Shown here one piece after another: positions 1 to 7,231 of a stretch of DNA of 35,413 bases. The DNA comes from Mariniradius saccharolyticus AK6. GTDB taxonomy: Bacteria; Bacteroidota; Bacteroidia; Cytophagales; Cyclobacteriaceae. Below the pieces are notes generated by a model. That model was not told where the DNA came from. It saw only the letters and a list, made by a program, of their open reading frames with translations, and searched no databases. The DNA is taken from positions 1-35,413 of the forward strand of contig NZ_AMZY02000021.1 of the NCBI RefSeq assembly GCF_000330725.2, written 5' to 3'. The translations under genes and the position numbers were made by a program. Position 1 is the stretch's first letter. Each line of letters begins with the position of its first letter.

Positions 1-32
1 TTTGTCAACCTATATCAGGCATGCACACTCCC

Positions 33-81
33 TACTTGGTACTTGGTACATCGTACTTCGTACTTCTAACCTCGTACCTGA
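33..81. repeat. Heptanucleotide repeat array (TACTTSG), spacer copy 1
   Basis: Seven consecutive 7-bp units: tacttgg, tacttgg, tacatcg, tacttcg, tacttct, aacctcg, tacctga. GTAC recurs every 7 bp through the core. The array ends 4 bp beyond the stop of the minus-strand FkbM gene. The same unit order recurs at 3136-3177, so this is a dispersed element and not random local slippage. Its function is unknown. Confidence 0.85.
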
Positions 82-85
82 CCCA

Positions 86-943
86 TCAACCCCTACCATC
101 CCGGAAATACAGGTTCTTCAACACAAATCCCTCCAACCGATAACCCCTTCCTTCCATCCATTGGCAAATTGGATTCCCATGCTCCATCCCAATACTGTAC
201 GTTTCATCCTCCACCATCACCCATTCTGGTCGATACCTGCCCCAATCCAAACTTCTCAACACCTCCAAATCCTGTTCCTCGGCATCCACCGCCAGCAGGT
301 CAAATACAGGTGGCGCCCCCGCGCCTTCCAAAATCTCCGTCAGCGTCCTGCCCTGCATGCTGATTTCCTTGATCGCTAATCCTTCCTGTCTGTACTCCTC
401 CAAAAATTCCTGCTTGGAGGTGGAAAGGACGTCGTTTTGCAGCAGGTAAAATGCCTGCAATTCCCGATGCTCAGACACCAGGGCACAGACAGCTTTGTCC
501 TTCGGCCGGTACCAAGCAAAATGTTTGATATGGCTTGGGTTCGCGTCGATGCATACCCCCCGCCATCCTTTTCGGTAAAGCCCATAGGTATTGGAAAAAA
601 ACTTGGGATGGTTGCAGCCCACTTCCACATAAAAGCCAGGTTCCTGAATCCTCGGCTTCAATAGCCCCTCCAGAACCCGATCTTCTCCCTGATGCGCAAA
701 ACTGTATTTTAAACTCCTCCCCAAAAGCAAACGCGTCAGGGAAGAAAACAAAACACCAAAACAATGCATAAGTGATCTGACCGGATAGCGAATCGTAAAA
801 AACTGCAAAAACGCCACCCTGCACTCCCGAATCACCACGCCCCATAGCGTAAAAAATGCCCTTTGATAGGCGTTCTTGTAAAGCATCTCCCCCAGCCAGC
901 CTTGCATCGGCTTGGGACTACTTGGATTCCCTTTTGTTTCCAA
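86..943 (-). CDS. FkbM family methyltransferase
   Basis: A 285-residue protein with a Rossmann methyltransferase core. A SAM-binding motif YVEVGC lies at about 105-110, an acidic strand end CIDANP at 131-136, and the FkbM-type segment DLLAVDAEEQD at 215-225. FkbM enzymes are SAM-dependent O-methyltransferases; in polysaccharide clusters they usually methylate sugar hydroxyls or lipid-linked glycans, which fits the neighbours here. The first 80 residues are basic and hydrophobic and may associate with the membrane. The start is uncertain: Met1 is used, but Met20 would also leave the domain whole. It is the last gene of the minus-strand set seen here; the cluster probably continues past the left edge. 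The substrate cannot be deduced. Confidence 0.85.
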   Translation of the reverse strand: METKGNPSSPKPMQGWLGEMLYKNAYQRAFFTLWGVVIRECRVAFLQFFTIRYPVRSLMHCFGVLFSSLTRLLLGRSLKYSFAHQGEDRVLEGLLKPRIQEPGFYVEVGCNHPKFFSNTYGLYRKGWRGVCIDANPSHIKHFAWYRPKDKAVCALVSEHRELQAFYLLQNDVLSTSKQEFLEEYRQEGLAIKEISMQGRTLTEILEGAGAPPVFDLLAVDAEEQDLEVLRSLDWGRYRPEWVMVEDETYSIGMEHGNPICQWMEGRGYRLEGFVLKNLYFRDGRG

Positions 944-1008
944 TCAATTCCTTTCTAATTCCTCACCCAAACATCCTTGCTTCCTATCATCCATTCATCA
1001 TTCCTCCC

Positions 1009-1113
1009 TACTTGGTACATTGTACTTCGTACATGGTACTCTCAGAGCTCTTCGCCCCTTCGCGTCTTTGCGTGCCCCATTCTCGTACTTCGTACTTCAA
1101 ACTTCGTCCTTTC
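1009..1113. repeat. Heptanucleotide repeat array (TACTTSG), spacer copy 2, two blocks
   Basis: Block one (1009-1043) reads tacttgg, tacattg, tacttcg, tacatgg, tactctc. Block two (1086-1113) reads tacttcg, tacttca, aacttcg, tcctttc and runs into the stop codon of the cupin gene. Between them (about 1050-1077) is a low-complexity stretch containing TTCGCGTCTTTGCGTGCC. It fills the gap between the cupin gene and the FkbM gene. Confidence 0.8.
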
Positions 1114-1552
1114 AAACCATCCCTCCCCCTCTCTTCCACGCCAAGTACCCCTGAAAATCCCCCCAATAATCCTGCGGATCATAAGGATGGGAACAAAGCA
1201 CCAGGCCAATTGCGTCCGCACTAAAATGCTGCACCGCCCGCCAGATACCTTCCCGAATGATTAGTCCCTCATTCGCCTTGTTCAGTTCAATGACTTTTTC
1301 GGAATGTCCATCCAGCAAGACCACCTCAAAACTCCCCTGTATGGCAATGATTAACTGTTGGTTCTCAAAATTGGCATGGTTCCCCCGGGCTATATCGACT
1401 TGCCCCCTCTTGAAATAGTACATCCTACGGACTGGAAAAGGCAACACTTCCTCCAACTCAAGACTAACCAAAGGCCCTTTCCCAGTTTCCGTTTCGGGAA
1501 ATTGGGCCAATCTGCAGTCATCTATTCGGGTGTATGCTGCGCGCTCAAACAT
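1112..1552 (-). CDS. WxcM/FdtA-type cupin (sugar 3,4-ketoisomerase family)
   Basis: A 146-residue single-domain cupin. I chose the ATG at 1552, which overlaps the stop of the upstream gene by 8 bp and begins just before the conserved domain; an upstream in-frame Met would add 24 residues that lie inside the neighbouring gene. Characteristic parts are RGNHAN at 57-62, a glycine turn IQGSFEVVLLDG at 71-82 and a C-terminal PYDPQDYW at 123-130. FdtA/QdtA enzymes convert dTDP-4-keto-6-deoxyglucose to 3-keto sugars for amino-sugar synthesis. In the enzymes I recall, the metal/catalytic motif reads R-G-x-H-A-H; here the second His is Asn61. It may be an altered isomerase or a binding protein. It belongs to the polysaccharide set, translationally coupled to the membrane protein gene. 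Confidence 0.75.
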   Translation of the reverse strand: MFERAAYTRIDDCRLAQFPETETGKGPLVSLELEEVLPFPVRRMYYFKRGQVDIARGNHANFENQQLIIAIQGSFEVVLLDGHSEKVIELNKANEGLIIREGIWRAVQHFSADAIGLVLCSHPYDPQDYWGDFQGYLAWKRGGGMV

Positions 1553-3017
1553 GGCCAGTCTCCGTTCTTGACGCCTCAACATCCTCCCCCAATTTGGCTT
1601 CCCGCTTGTAGCGAATCTTTCCATTCCATGCCAGCCATACCAGCAGCGTAAACACCACAGCCGCCCCGATATACACCTCCCAAGACATCATATGTCCAAA
1701 ATGCATCCAATACCTTTGGGCCGGGAATTGTGAAAGCAAGGAAAGGTTCTCTCCTCCCAAGGCTTCTTCCATACCAGAAACATTCAGCGGAAGCCATGCC
1801 GCCGACAGCAGCAGGTTGAAACCCCCAATGACCAAGATATCTTTTTTCAAAAGGCGGTACCTTTTGACAGACTTTAGGATCAACAGCACCAAAAACGGAT
1901 AAAACGGCAACAAAAACTGCGGCTCAGGATGCAGGATAAACACAAACATAAAGGTACAGGCCATGGCAAAGCCCATTCCCAAATTGGCCATCTCCTTCAT
2001 CATCCTTGGGAAAAACACCATTGCCAAGGGCACCAAAAAGCCAAAGTACAGCGTATGCCCCACCAAGAAGTCCAAAGGAAACCGGAGGATCTCCGTGAAA
2101 TAATTCTCGGCTACCTCGAGGAAGAATATGTTGCCATTGCTACCGGACAACAGAAAAATGATGAGGAAAAAGGCTGTCAAACTCAGCCAGAAAACCTGGA
2201 GCTTCCCCGCCTTCAACTTGCTCCTGAAAAGATCAAAACTCAGCTTCCACTGAATGGGATTCTTGATGAGGAAGGCGAGGAAATAAATCAACAGCGCCGC
2301 TATCGACAAGATATGCAGCGCCAACTCCCCTCCCCCATTGCCAAACCTCCCGGTCCAAATCCCCGTGATGATGAGCACAACCAAAACAATGCAGCACACG
2401 ATAATCGGATAAAATGACTTCGGCCTGTCAGATTCATGGACCAGCAATTTTTCGCTCGGCATCAGCATGAGGAAAAGCCCCGTCAGGAACATACTCGGCC
2501 ACACAAACCCTGCCACCAAGGAAAGTAAAAACAAACGTTGCCTTTCCACCCGCACAAAATAATTGACCTGCCCGATACCTAGCATCATGGCCGAGAAGCC
2601 CGGATGGAAGGGGTGGTACCACATATCCTTCAGCACCGCGAAGTTGACAAACAGTAGCAGAAAGCCCAACACGGTCAGGTTATCCCGCAGCCGTAGTTTC
2701 CGTGCCAGGGCAAAATACCAATAGACTCCCAAGGCTGCCATCAGAAAGTTGAGGATGACAATGCCGCGCAGCAAACCCTCATGGCTTTTGACCCATTCAA
2801 AAAGCGAAAAGGTCACATTGAGCACGGCAAAAGGCATGACCCTTTGCAGTTGGAAAACATTGTAGCTCTCATCCTCGATCTTTCCAAGGAAATCTTCGGC
2901 AATGCTCCTGTAAAAAAGACCATCGCCCATGGTTCCATCATTCACGGGGACTTTTTCACCCACCATTTGGAACACAATCACAGCAAACAGCGATGCAATC
3001 AGAACAAATCTCAGCAA
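1545..3017 (-). CDS. Polytopic membrane protein, GT-C glycosyltransferase-like
   Basis: A 490-residue protein with roughly ten to twelve hydrophobic segments, beginning with an uncleaved signal anchor in the first 20 residues. The loop after helix 1 contains DGLFYRSIAEDF followed by QLQRVMPF, which resembles the acidic-aromatic first loop and the downstream R-x-x-P of GT-C and related lipid-linked sugar transferases. A late PEPQFLLPFYPFLVL segment is also typical of such proteins. No sequence motif fixes the donor or acceptor, so the transferase assignment is inference from topology and context. It lies between the regulator and the cupin gene in the minus-strand polysaccharide set and overlaps the cupin gene by 8 bp. 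An oligosaccharide polymerase is an alternative. Confidence 0.65.
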   Translation of the reverse strand: MLRFVLIASLFAVIVFQMVGEKVPVNDGTMGDGLFYRSIAEDFLGKIEDESYNVFQLQRVMPFAVLNVTFSLFEWVKSHEGLLRGIVILNFLMAALGVYWYFALARKLRLRDNLTVLGFLLLFVNFAVLKDMWYHPFHPGFSAMMLGIGQVNYFVRVERQRLFLLSLVAGFVWPSMFLTGLFLMLMPSEKLLVHESDRPKSFYPIIVCCIVLVVLIITGIWTGRFGNGGGELALHILSIAALLIYFLAFLIKNPIQWKLSFDLFRSKLKAGKLQVFWLSLTAFFLIIFLLSGSNGNIFFLEVAENYFTEILRFPLDFLVGHTLYFGFLVPLAMVFFPRMMKEMANLGMGFAMACTFMFVFILHPEPQFLLPFYPFLVLLILKSVKRYRLLKKDILVIGGFNLLLSAAWLPLNVSGMEEALGGENLSLLSQFPAQRYWMHFGHMMSWEVYIGAAVVFTLLVWLAWNGKIRYKREAKLGEDVEASRTETGHV

Positions 3018-3054
3018 CTTATTTCAGGTTTATAGTTTCTATTCAATTCCCTCA

Positions 3055-3177
3055 CACTTCGTCCTTCATACTTGGTACATCGTACTTCGTACTTTGTACA
3101 CCCCCCTCTCACTTCTTACTTCCTTCCCTACTTCGTACTTGGTACTTGGTACATCGTACTTCGTACTTCCGACCTCA
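3055..3177. repeat. Heptanucleotide repeat array (TACTTSG), spacer copy 3, two blocks
   Basis: Block one (3055-3103) has seven units including tacttgg, tacatcg, tacttcg, tactttg. Block two (3129-3177) has seven units: tacttcg, tacttgg, tacttgg, tacatcg, tacttcg, tacttcc, gacctca. The last six match the order of copy 1 at 33-74. It occupies the spacer between the regulator and the membrane protein gene and touches the regulator's stop codon. Confidence 0.85.
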
Positions 3178-3678
3178 CCCATACACCATCACCCCCCCAA
3201 TCTCCTCGTCCATTTCCTCCACTACCCGTACATTAACCCGGCGGTTGATCTTTTCATAGGTCTTCTCCACCAAGAAACCCAAATACACCATGTCTATCTC
3301 CTTTCCCACCAAAATCAAGTCAATCGTCCCCGAATCCACCCCTTGGGCATAATCGCCCACGATGTATGCCTTTTCCACATTTCCAAGGCGGCTGACCACC
3401 TGCTCCAACAATTGGTCCAAACCAAGAAATTTGGAAACCATGTTCCTGATTTCATTAAAGAAAGGATGGGACCTATTCGCCCGGTAGACCTTGGTCTTGC
3501 CATCATCTTCGGTCTGCAGAAGTCCAGCCTCCGTCAAACGGTTAAGCTCTACGCGGACTGAATTCGTGGACTCATCAAATTCCTTCGCCAAAGAGCGCAA
3601 GTAGCCTGAATTGTCATGGGAGAAAAACTTCAATAAAAGTTTGATCCGGGTCTTGGAAGTAACGATGGAATCTAACAC
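3175..3678 (-). CDS. Winged-helix regulator with nucleotidyltransferase-like C-terminal domain
   Basis: I start at a GTG (3678), giving 167 residues that begin with LDSIVTSKTRIKLLLKFF, the usual opening of this ArsR-like family. An ATG at 3753 would add a Cys-rich, unlikely 25-residue tail. Residues 1-70 form a winged helix-turn-helix (recognition part around NSVRVELNRLTEAGLL). Residues 98-130 look like an MNT-type nucleotidyltransferase, with VGDYAQGVDSGTIDLILVG at 107-125. The canonical GS and paired DxD are degraded to GD and a single Asp120, so catalysis is doubtful. Proteins of this architecture commonly head polysaccharide clusters in Bacteroidota. Being first in the minus-strand set suggests it controls the downstream sugar genes. 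Confidence 0.75.
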   Translation of the reverse strand: MLDSIVTSKTRIKLLLKFFSHDNSGYLRSLAKEFDESTNSVRVELNRLTEAGLLQTEDDGKTKVYRANRSHPFFNEIRNMVSKFLGLDQLLEQVVSRLGNVEKAYIVGDYAQGVDSGTIDLILVGKEIDMVYLGFLVEKTYEKINRRVNVRVVEEMDEEIGGVMVYG

Positions 3679-3831
3679 GTAAAAAGGATCTTGGGTGAGA
3701 CAGTAAAGAAAAAAGCAACAATGAGGCTGGCACAGCTTCGCCCCCTCAATCACGGGTGATCATGATTGAGTAATTTTTTTACTCAACGAAGTCAAAATTA
3801 AAAGAGCTTTTCTAAATGCCAAACTGAAGAC

Positions 3832-3871
3832 AAAAAAAATGGGGATTGGCACCCAAATGGTACCAATCCCC
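3832..3871 (-). terminator. Rho-independent terminator downstream of the DsbA/FrnE gene
   Basis: Read on the minus strand, GGGGATTGG at 3871-3863 pairs with CCAATCCCC at 3849-3841 (9 bp). A run of eight T follows, one base after the stem, at about 3839-3832. It lies about 100 bp past the stop of the oxidoreductase gene. Confidence 0.9.
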
Positions 3872-3974
3872 ATAACCCTTGCCCTCCAGCGGGAGTCCTT
3901 TATTCCAAATTCTTCAGAAATCCTCGAGTCTGCAATGGACGAAGGCTTTCAAGCAATCATCCCAATATCAAGAA

Positions 3975-4679
3975 TCAACAATTTCCGTCTATGTCGCAGC
4001 TATTAGCGTCACTGCCCTGAATTTGCATGACAGGATTTTCCTTGACATGTTCTTTCCAAGCCTTCAGGATACTCTGTTCAAATACTTCCTGCGGCTGTGC
4101 CCCGGAGATGCCGTATTTGCGGTCCAATACAAAGAACGGAACACCACGCACCCCCATCAGGCGGGATTCATAAATATCGCTTTCCATCTCTGCCGAAAAA
4201 ACATCCGACTCCAGAACCTCATGCGCCTTATCAGCATCCAAACCAACCTCTACAGCCAGTCTCACCAGCGTCGCAAAGTCGTCAATATTCGCCCCTTCCG
4301 TGAAATACGCCCTCAGAAGACGCTCCTTCATCTCTCCTCCACGTCCGATAGACTTTGCCCATTGCAACAGCCTGTGCGCATTCTTCGCATTGGCTACCAC
4401 GGTGCGGTCCATGTGATAGCTAAGGCCTTCGCCTTTCGCCATATGCACGACCTGTTCGGTAATCTGTTGCGTCTGGGCCATCGACCAACCCTTGGTTTCG
4501 GAAAGGTATTGGAGCGTACTCTTGTTGGGATCCGTCACCATATCAGGATTCAAAAGGAAGCTTTTCCAGACCACTTCAACATTGTCTGCAAATGGAAACT
4601 TCTCCAAGGCATTTTCCAGCCTGCGTTTCCCGATGTAACAAAACGGACACATGATGTCCGACCATACTTCTATTTTCAT
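3975..4679 (-). CDS. DsbA family oxidoreductase, FrnE-like
   Basis: A 234-residue thioredoxin-fold protein. I start at the ATG at 4679 (MKIEVWSDIMCPFC), because this beta strand followed by the CPFC active site (Cys11, Cys14) is the normal N-terminus of FrnE proteins; the 23 residues upstream look non-coding. The helical insertion (about 55-150) and the cis-Pro segment GVRGVPFFV near 180 complete the fold. There is no signal peptide, so it should act in the cytoplasm as a thiol-disulfide oxidoreductase or isomerase; family members are linked to stress resistance and polyketide biosynthesis. The C-terminus carries two extra Cys. It is a single gene with its own terminator downstream and another terminator just upstream, between it and the Fic gene. 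Confidence 0.88.
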   Translation of the reverse strand: MKIEVWSDIMCPFCYIGKRRLENALEKFPFADNVEVVWKSFLLNPDMVTDPNKSTLQYLSETKGWSMAQTQQITEQVVHMAKGEGLSYHMDRTVVANAKNAHRLLQWAKSIGRGGEMKERLLRAYFTEGANIDDFATLVRLAVEVGLDADKAHEVLESDVFSAEMESDIYESRLMGVRGVPFFVLDRKYGISGAQPQEVFEQSILKAWKEHVKENPVMQIQGSDANSCDIDGNC

Positions 4680-4745
4680 ATCGCTAATAACAGATTTCAG
4701 CACCACAGGTTCCAAGTATTTCCAAAAATCCCATTCTCTAGCATC

Positions 4746-4782
4746 CAAAAAACAAACCCTGCCGGAACCACGTCCGACAGGG
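4746..4782 (-). terminator. Rho-independent terminator downstream of the Fic gene
   Basis: On the minus strand CCCTGTCGGA pairs with TCCGGCAGGG (one mismatch) around a short loop, followed by TTTGTTTTTT. The hairpin begins 6 bp beyond the Fic stop codon and separates it from the oxidoreductase gene. Confidence 0.88.
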
Positions 4783-4787
4783 TCGCC

Positions 4788-5858
4788 TCAGGTCATTTCC
4801 AGATGCTTTTGGAGGGAAAGCTTCACGGCATTCCCGACGAGGAGGTAAAACACCTCAGGCTGATTATTTACCTGCACTGCTTCCAATGCCCTGTAGTACT
4901 CCATCCTAGAGGCATAATCCCCCTTGAGATTGGCAATGGTATAGCCATGCTTTTGGAGAATCAGGTTCATCACGAGTCTGCTGCTACGGCCATTTCCGTC
5001 CACAAAAGGGTGGATACTCACCAGCCTTTCGTGCATCTCAGCAGCAAGAATCACAGGATGCATGATCCGCTTTTGGGTTTCATAGTGCAGGAAATAATCC
5101 TCCATCAGCTTACCCAAGAGGTAGGGCTGCGGCGGCACGTGGGCACTGCCCGCAATCCGCACAGGCACATTCCTGTATTTCCCCGCATTCTCCCGATCAA
5201 TACCCTTTAAGATCAGGTAATGCAGCTCCAGCAGTACCCTTGGATTGAAGTCGAGCGCATCACCGACCAACTCCTCCACATACTGGATGGCTTCGGCATG
5301 GTTGATGGCCTCCAAATGCTCACGCAGGGATTTGCCGCCCACGGTAATCCCCTCATTCACCACCAGATGGGTCTCCTGCAAAGTCAGCGTATTGCCTTCG
5401 ATGCGGTTACTCTCGTAGGTATACTCGATGTGGAAAAACTCCTTCATCTTCCGCAATTGGGTCTGATTGAGGGGTCTCTTGGCTTGCCATTCTGCCTTGA
5501 GCACATCTATCTCCGCCAACAAAGCCTTGACCCTGGGGCTCAAATCCTCCAATTGCAGGCTCTGCTTGCCAACCAAATACTCTACCCGGCTCTCTGCAAG
5601 GGACAATACCTCCAGCGCGTCTTCCTCATCTTCCAGAAGCTGATAGACTTTCTCTGCCAACCAAGCCTTGCGCATTTCCGCAAACGGAATGGACAAAGCG
5701 CTAGCCAGCAGCCTCACCTGTTCTTCGGTAGGCAGTCTATTCCCGTTTTCAAACTTGGAGACCAAGGCGGCATCTATCCCACAGTTTTGCGCCAACTGAC
5801 GGACAGAAAGGCCATTGTTTTGGCGATTCTCCAGCAGGATCTTGGCAAGGGTCTTCAT
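4788..5858 (-). CDS. Fic family protein with N-terminal XRE helix-turn-helix
   Basis: A 356-residue protein. Residues about 5-62 are an XRE/Cro-type helix-turn-helix (LSVRQLAQNCGIDAALVSKFENG). A linker follows, then a Fic domain. The catalytic motif HPFVDGNGRSSR at 283-294 is intact, including the His and both Arg. Upstream lies the autoinhibitory motif S150-N-R-I-E154-G155, which fits the (S/T)xxxE(G/N) signature of class II Fic enzymes. Fic proteins transfer AMP from ATP to hydroxyls of target proteins. Fusion to a DNA-binding domain suggests it represses its own promoter, and the palindromes just upstream at 5867-5900 are candidate operators. No antitoxin gene is adjacent, as expected when the inhibitory helix is built in. 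Confidence 0.92.
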   Translation of the reverse strand: MKTLAKILLENRQNNGLSVRQLAQNCGIDAALVSKFENGNRLPTEEQVRLLASALSIPFAEMRKAWLAEKVYQLLEDEEDALEVLSLAESRVEYLVGKQSLQLEDLSPRVKALLAEIDVLKAEWQAKRPLNQTQLRKMKEFFHIEYTYESNRIEGNTLTLQETHLVVNEGITVGGKSLREHLEAINHAEAIQYVEELVGDALDFNPRVLLELHYLILKGIDRENAGKYRNVPVRIAGSAHVPPQPYLLGKLMEDYFLHYETQKRIMHPVILAAEMHERLVSIHPFVDGNGRSSRLVMNLILQKHGYTIANLKGDYASRMEYYRALEAVQVNNQPEVFYLLVGNAVKLSLQKHLEMT

Positions 5859-5866
5859 CTCTAATT

Positions 5867-5900
5867 GTTGACATAAATTCTGTTGACAAATTTAGTCAAC
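5867..5900 (-). promoter_or_regulatory. Candidate operator of the XRE-Fic gene
   Basis: On the plus strand GTTGAC (5882-5887), a 7-bp spacer AAATTTA, then GTCAAC (5895-5900) form an inverted repeat. A further GTTGAC half-site lies at 5867-5872, 15 bp from the first. The site ends 9 bp upstream of the Fic start codon, where an autorepressor would be expected to act. Binding is inference. Confidence 0.6.
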
Positions 5901-5960
5901 TTTCCCGAGGATCTTCATTTTTCCAAGTTTTTTTTTCATCTTAGAAAAAATTTCCCCCGC

Positions 5961-7229
5961 ATGAACAAGAGAAGTTTCCTAAAGCGTTTGGCCTTGACGG
6001 GCATCGCTTCCACGCCCGCTTTCCAGACGATTTCCAAAACCCTGCAGGATTACGCCAAAGTCACTCCTGCAACATTGGCAAGTGATGAGGACTTCTGGGC
6101 TAAAATCAGATCAGGCTATCGTCTCAAAAGCGACTACATCAACCTGGAAAACGGCTACTACTGCTTCCTTCCCCAGGAGATTTTGGAACACTACATCAAC
6201 CATATTCGGGAAATAAACTACCAAGGATCTTGGTACTTCAGGACGGTTCAATGGGACAACAAAGACAAAGCCGCGGCTCGTTTGGCAGGGGAATTCGGGG
6301 GAACTCCCGATGAGGTAGCAATTACCAGAAACGCTACCGAATCACTCGACATCATCATCTCGGGCTACCCTTGGCAGCGGGGAGACGAGGCCATTTTTGC
6401 CCACCAGGATTATGGCAGCATTAAAAACATGTTTGAATTGGCTGCCAGACGCCACGGCATCGTCAACAAGATCGTTGACGTCCCGATGCTACCCAAGTCA
6501 GACGAGGAAATTGTAAAGGTCTATGAAGACGCGATCACGCCACGCACCAAGCTTATCATGGTCAGCCACATGATCAACATCACGGGACAAATCCTTCCCG
6601 TCAAAAAAATCGCCGATATGGCCCACGCAAAAGGCGTCGAAGTCATGTTGGACGGGGCACATTGCATCGCACACTTTCAGTTCAAGATCGAGGACACAAG
6701 CTGCGACTACTATGCCTGCAGCCTTCACAAATGGCTTTCGGTCCCGATTGGCGCAGGTTTGCTTTATGTCAAGAAAGACAAAATCAACAAAATTTGGCCG
6801 CTCTTGGCACCCTACGAACTCGATCACGCCAACATCAAAAACCTCAACCACACAGGAACCCATCCCGTGGCGACGGACTTGGCGGTCAACAATGCCTTGG
6901 ATTTTTACCAAATGATCGGTGGAGCACGCAAGGAAGAAAGGCTCCGGTACCTTCAAAGATATTGGTCTGACCAAGTCAGGGACTTGCCCGGCATCATGGT
7001 AAACACCCCCGCGGCTTCAACCCGTGCCTGTGGGATAGCGAACGTCGGCATCAAGGGCATGGATCCGGGAGAAATGGCAAAGACCTTGCTCGAAAAATAC
7101 AAAATCTACACCGTCGGGATCAATTACGCAGGGGTAGTGGGGTGTCGGATTACTCCAAATGTCTATACTTCCACCCAAGAATTGGACAGCTTTGTCAAAG
7201 CTTTGAAGGAAATGAGCAAAAACGCCTGA
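5961..7229 (+). CDS. PLP-dependent class V aminotransferase, exported type
   Basis: A 422-residue protein from the ATG at 5961 (MNKRSFLKRLALTG). Residues 1-21 form a positively charged, moderately hydrophobic leader that resembles a Tat signal with KR in place of RR. The rest is a fold-type I aminotransferase of the class V / isopenicillin-N epimerase-like group. VMLDGAHC carries the Asp that contacts the pyridine nitrogen, and the PLP lysine is Lys257 in CSLHKWLSV. Family members act as cysteine desulfurases, epimerases or aminotransferases; the substrate here is unknown. The gene starts about 100 bp from the divergent Fic gene and ends 2 bp from the convergent TPR gene. Export is inferred from the leader only. 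Confidence 0.85.
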   Translation: MNKRSFLKRLALTGIASTPAFQTISKTLQDYAKVTPATLASDEDFWAKIRSGYRLKSDYINLENGYYCFLPQEILEHYINHIREINYQGSWYFRTVQWDNKDKAAARLAGEFGGTPDEVAITRNATESLDIIISGYPWQRGDEAIFAHQDYGSIKNMFELAARRHGIVNKIVDVPMLPKSDEEIVKVYEDAITPRTKLIMVSHMINITGQILPVKKIADMAHAKGVEVMLDGAHCIAHFQFKIEDTSCDYYACSLHKWLSVPIGAGLLYVKKDKINKIWPLLAPYELDHANIKNLNHTGTHPVATDLAVNNALDFYQMIGGARKEERLRYLQRYWSDQVRDLPGIMVNTPAASTRACGIANVGIKGMDPGEMAKTLLEKYKIYTVGINYAGVVGCRITPNVYTSTQELDSFVKALKEMSKNA

Positions 7230-7231
7230 AC

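Noticed and set aside
33-3177. CRISPR-like reading of the TACTTSG arrays
   Set aside because: Units are 7 bp with no spacers, and no cas genes are present.
3879-5210. A 443-codon plus-strand open frame across the DsbA and Fic genes
   Set aside because: It lies antisense to two genes with intact catalytic motifs, and its product is rich in His/Arg/Pro with no recognisable domain. It spans two terminators of the opposite strand.
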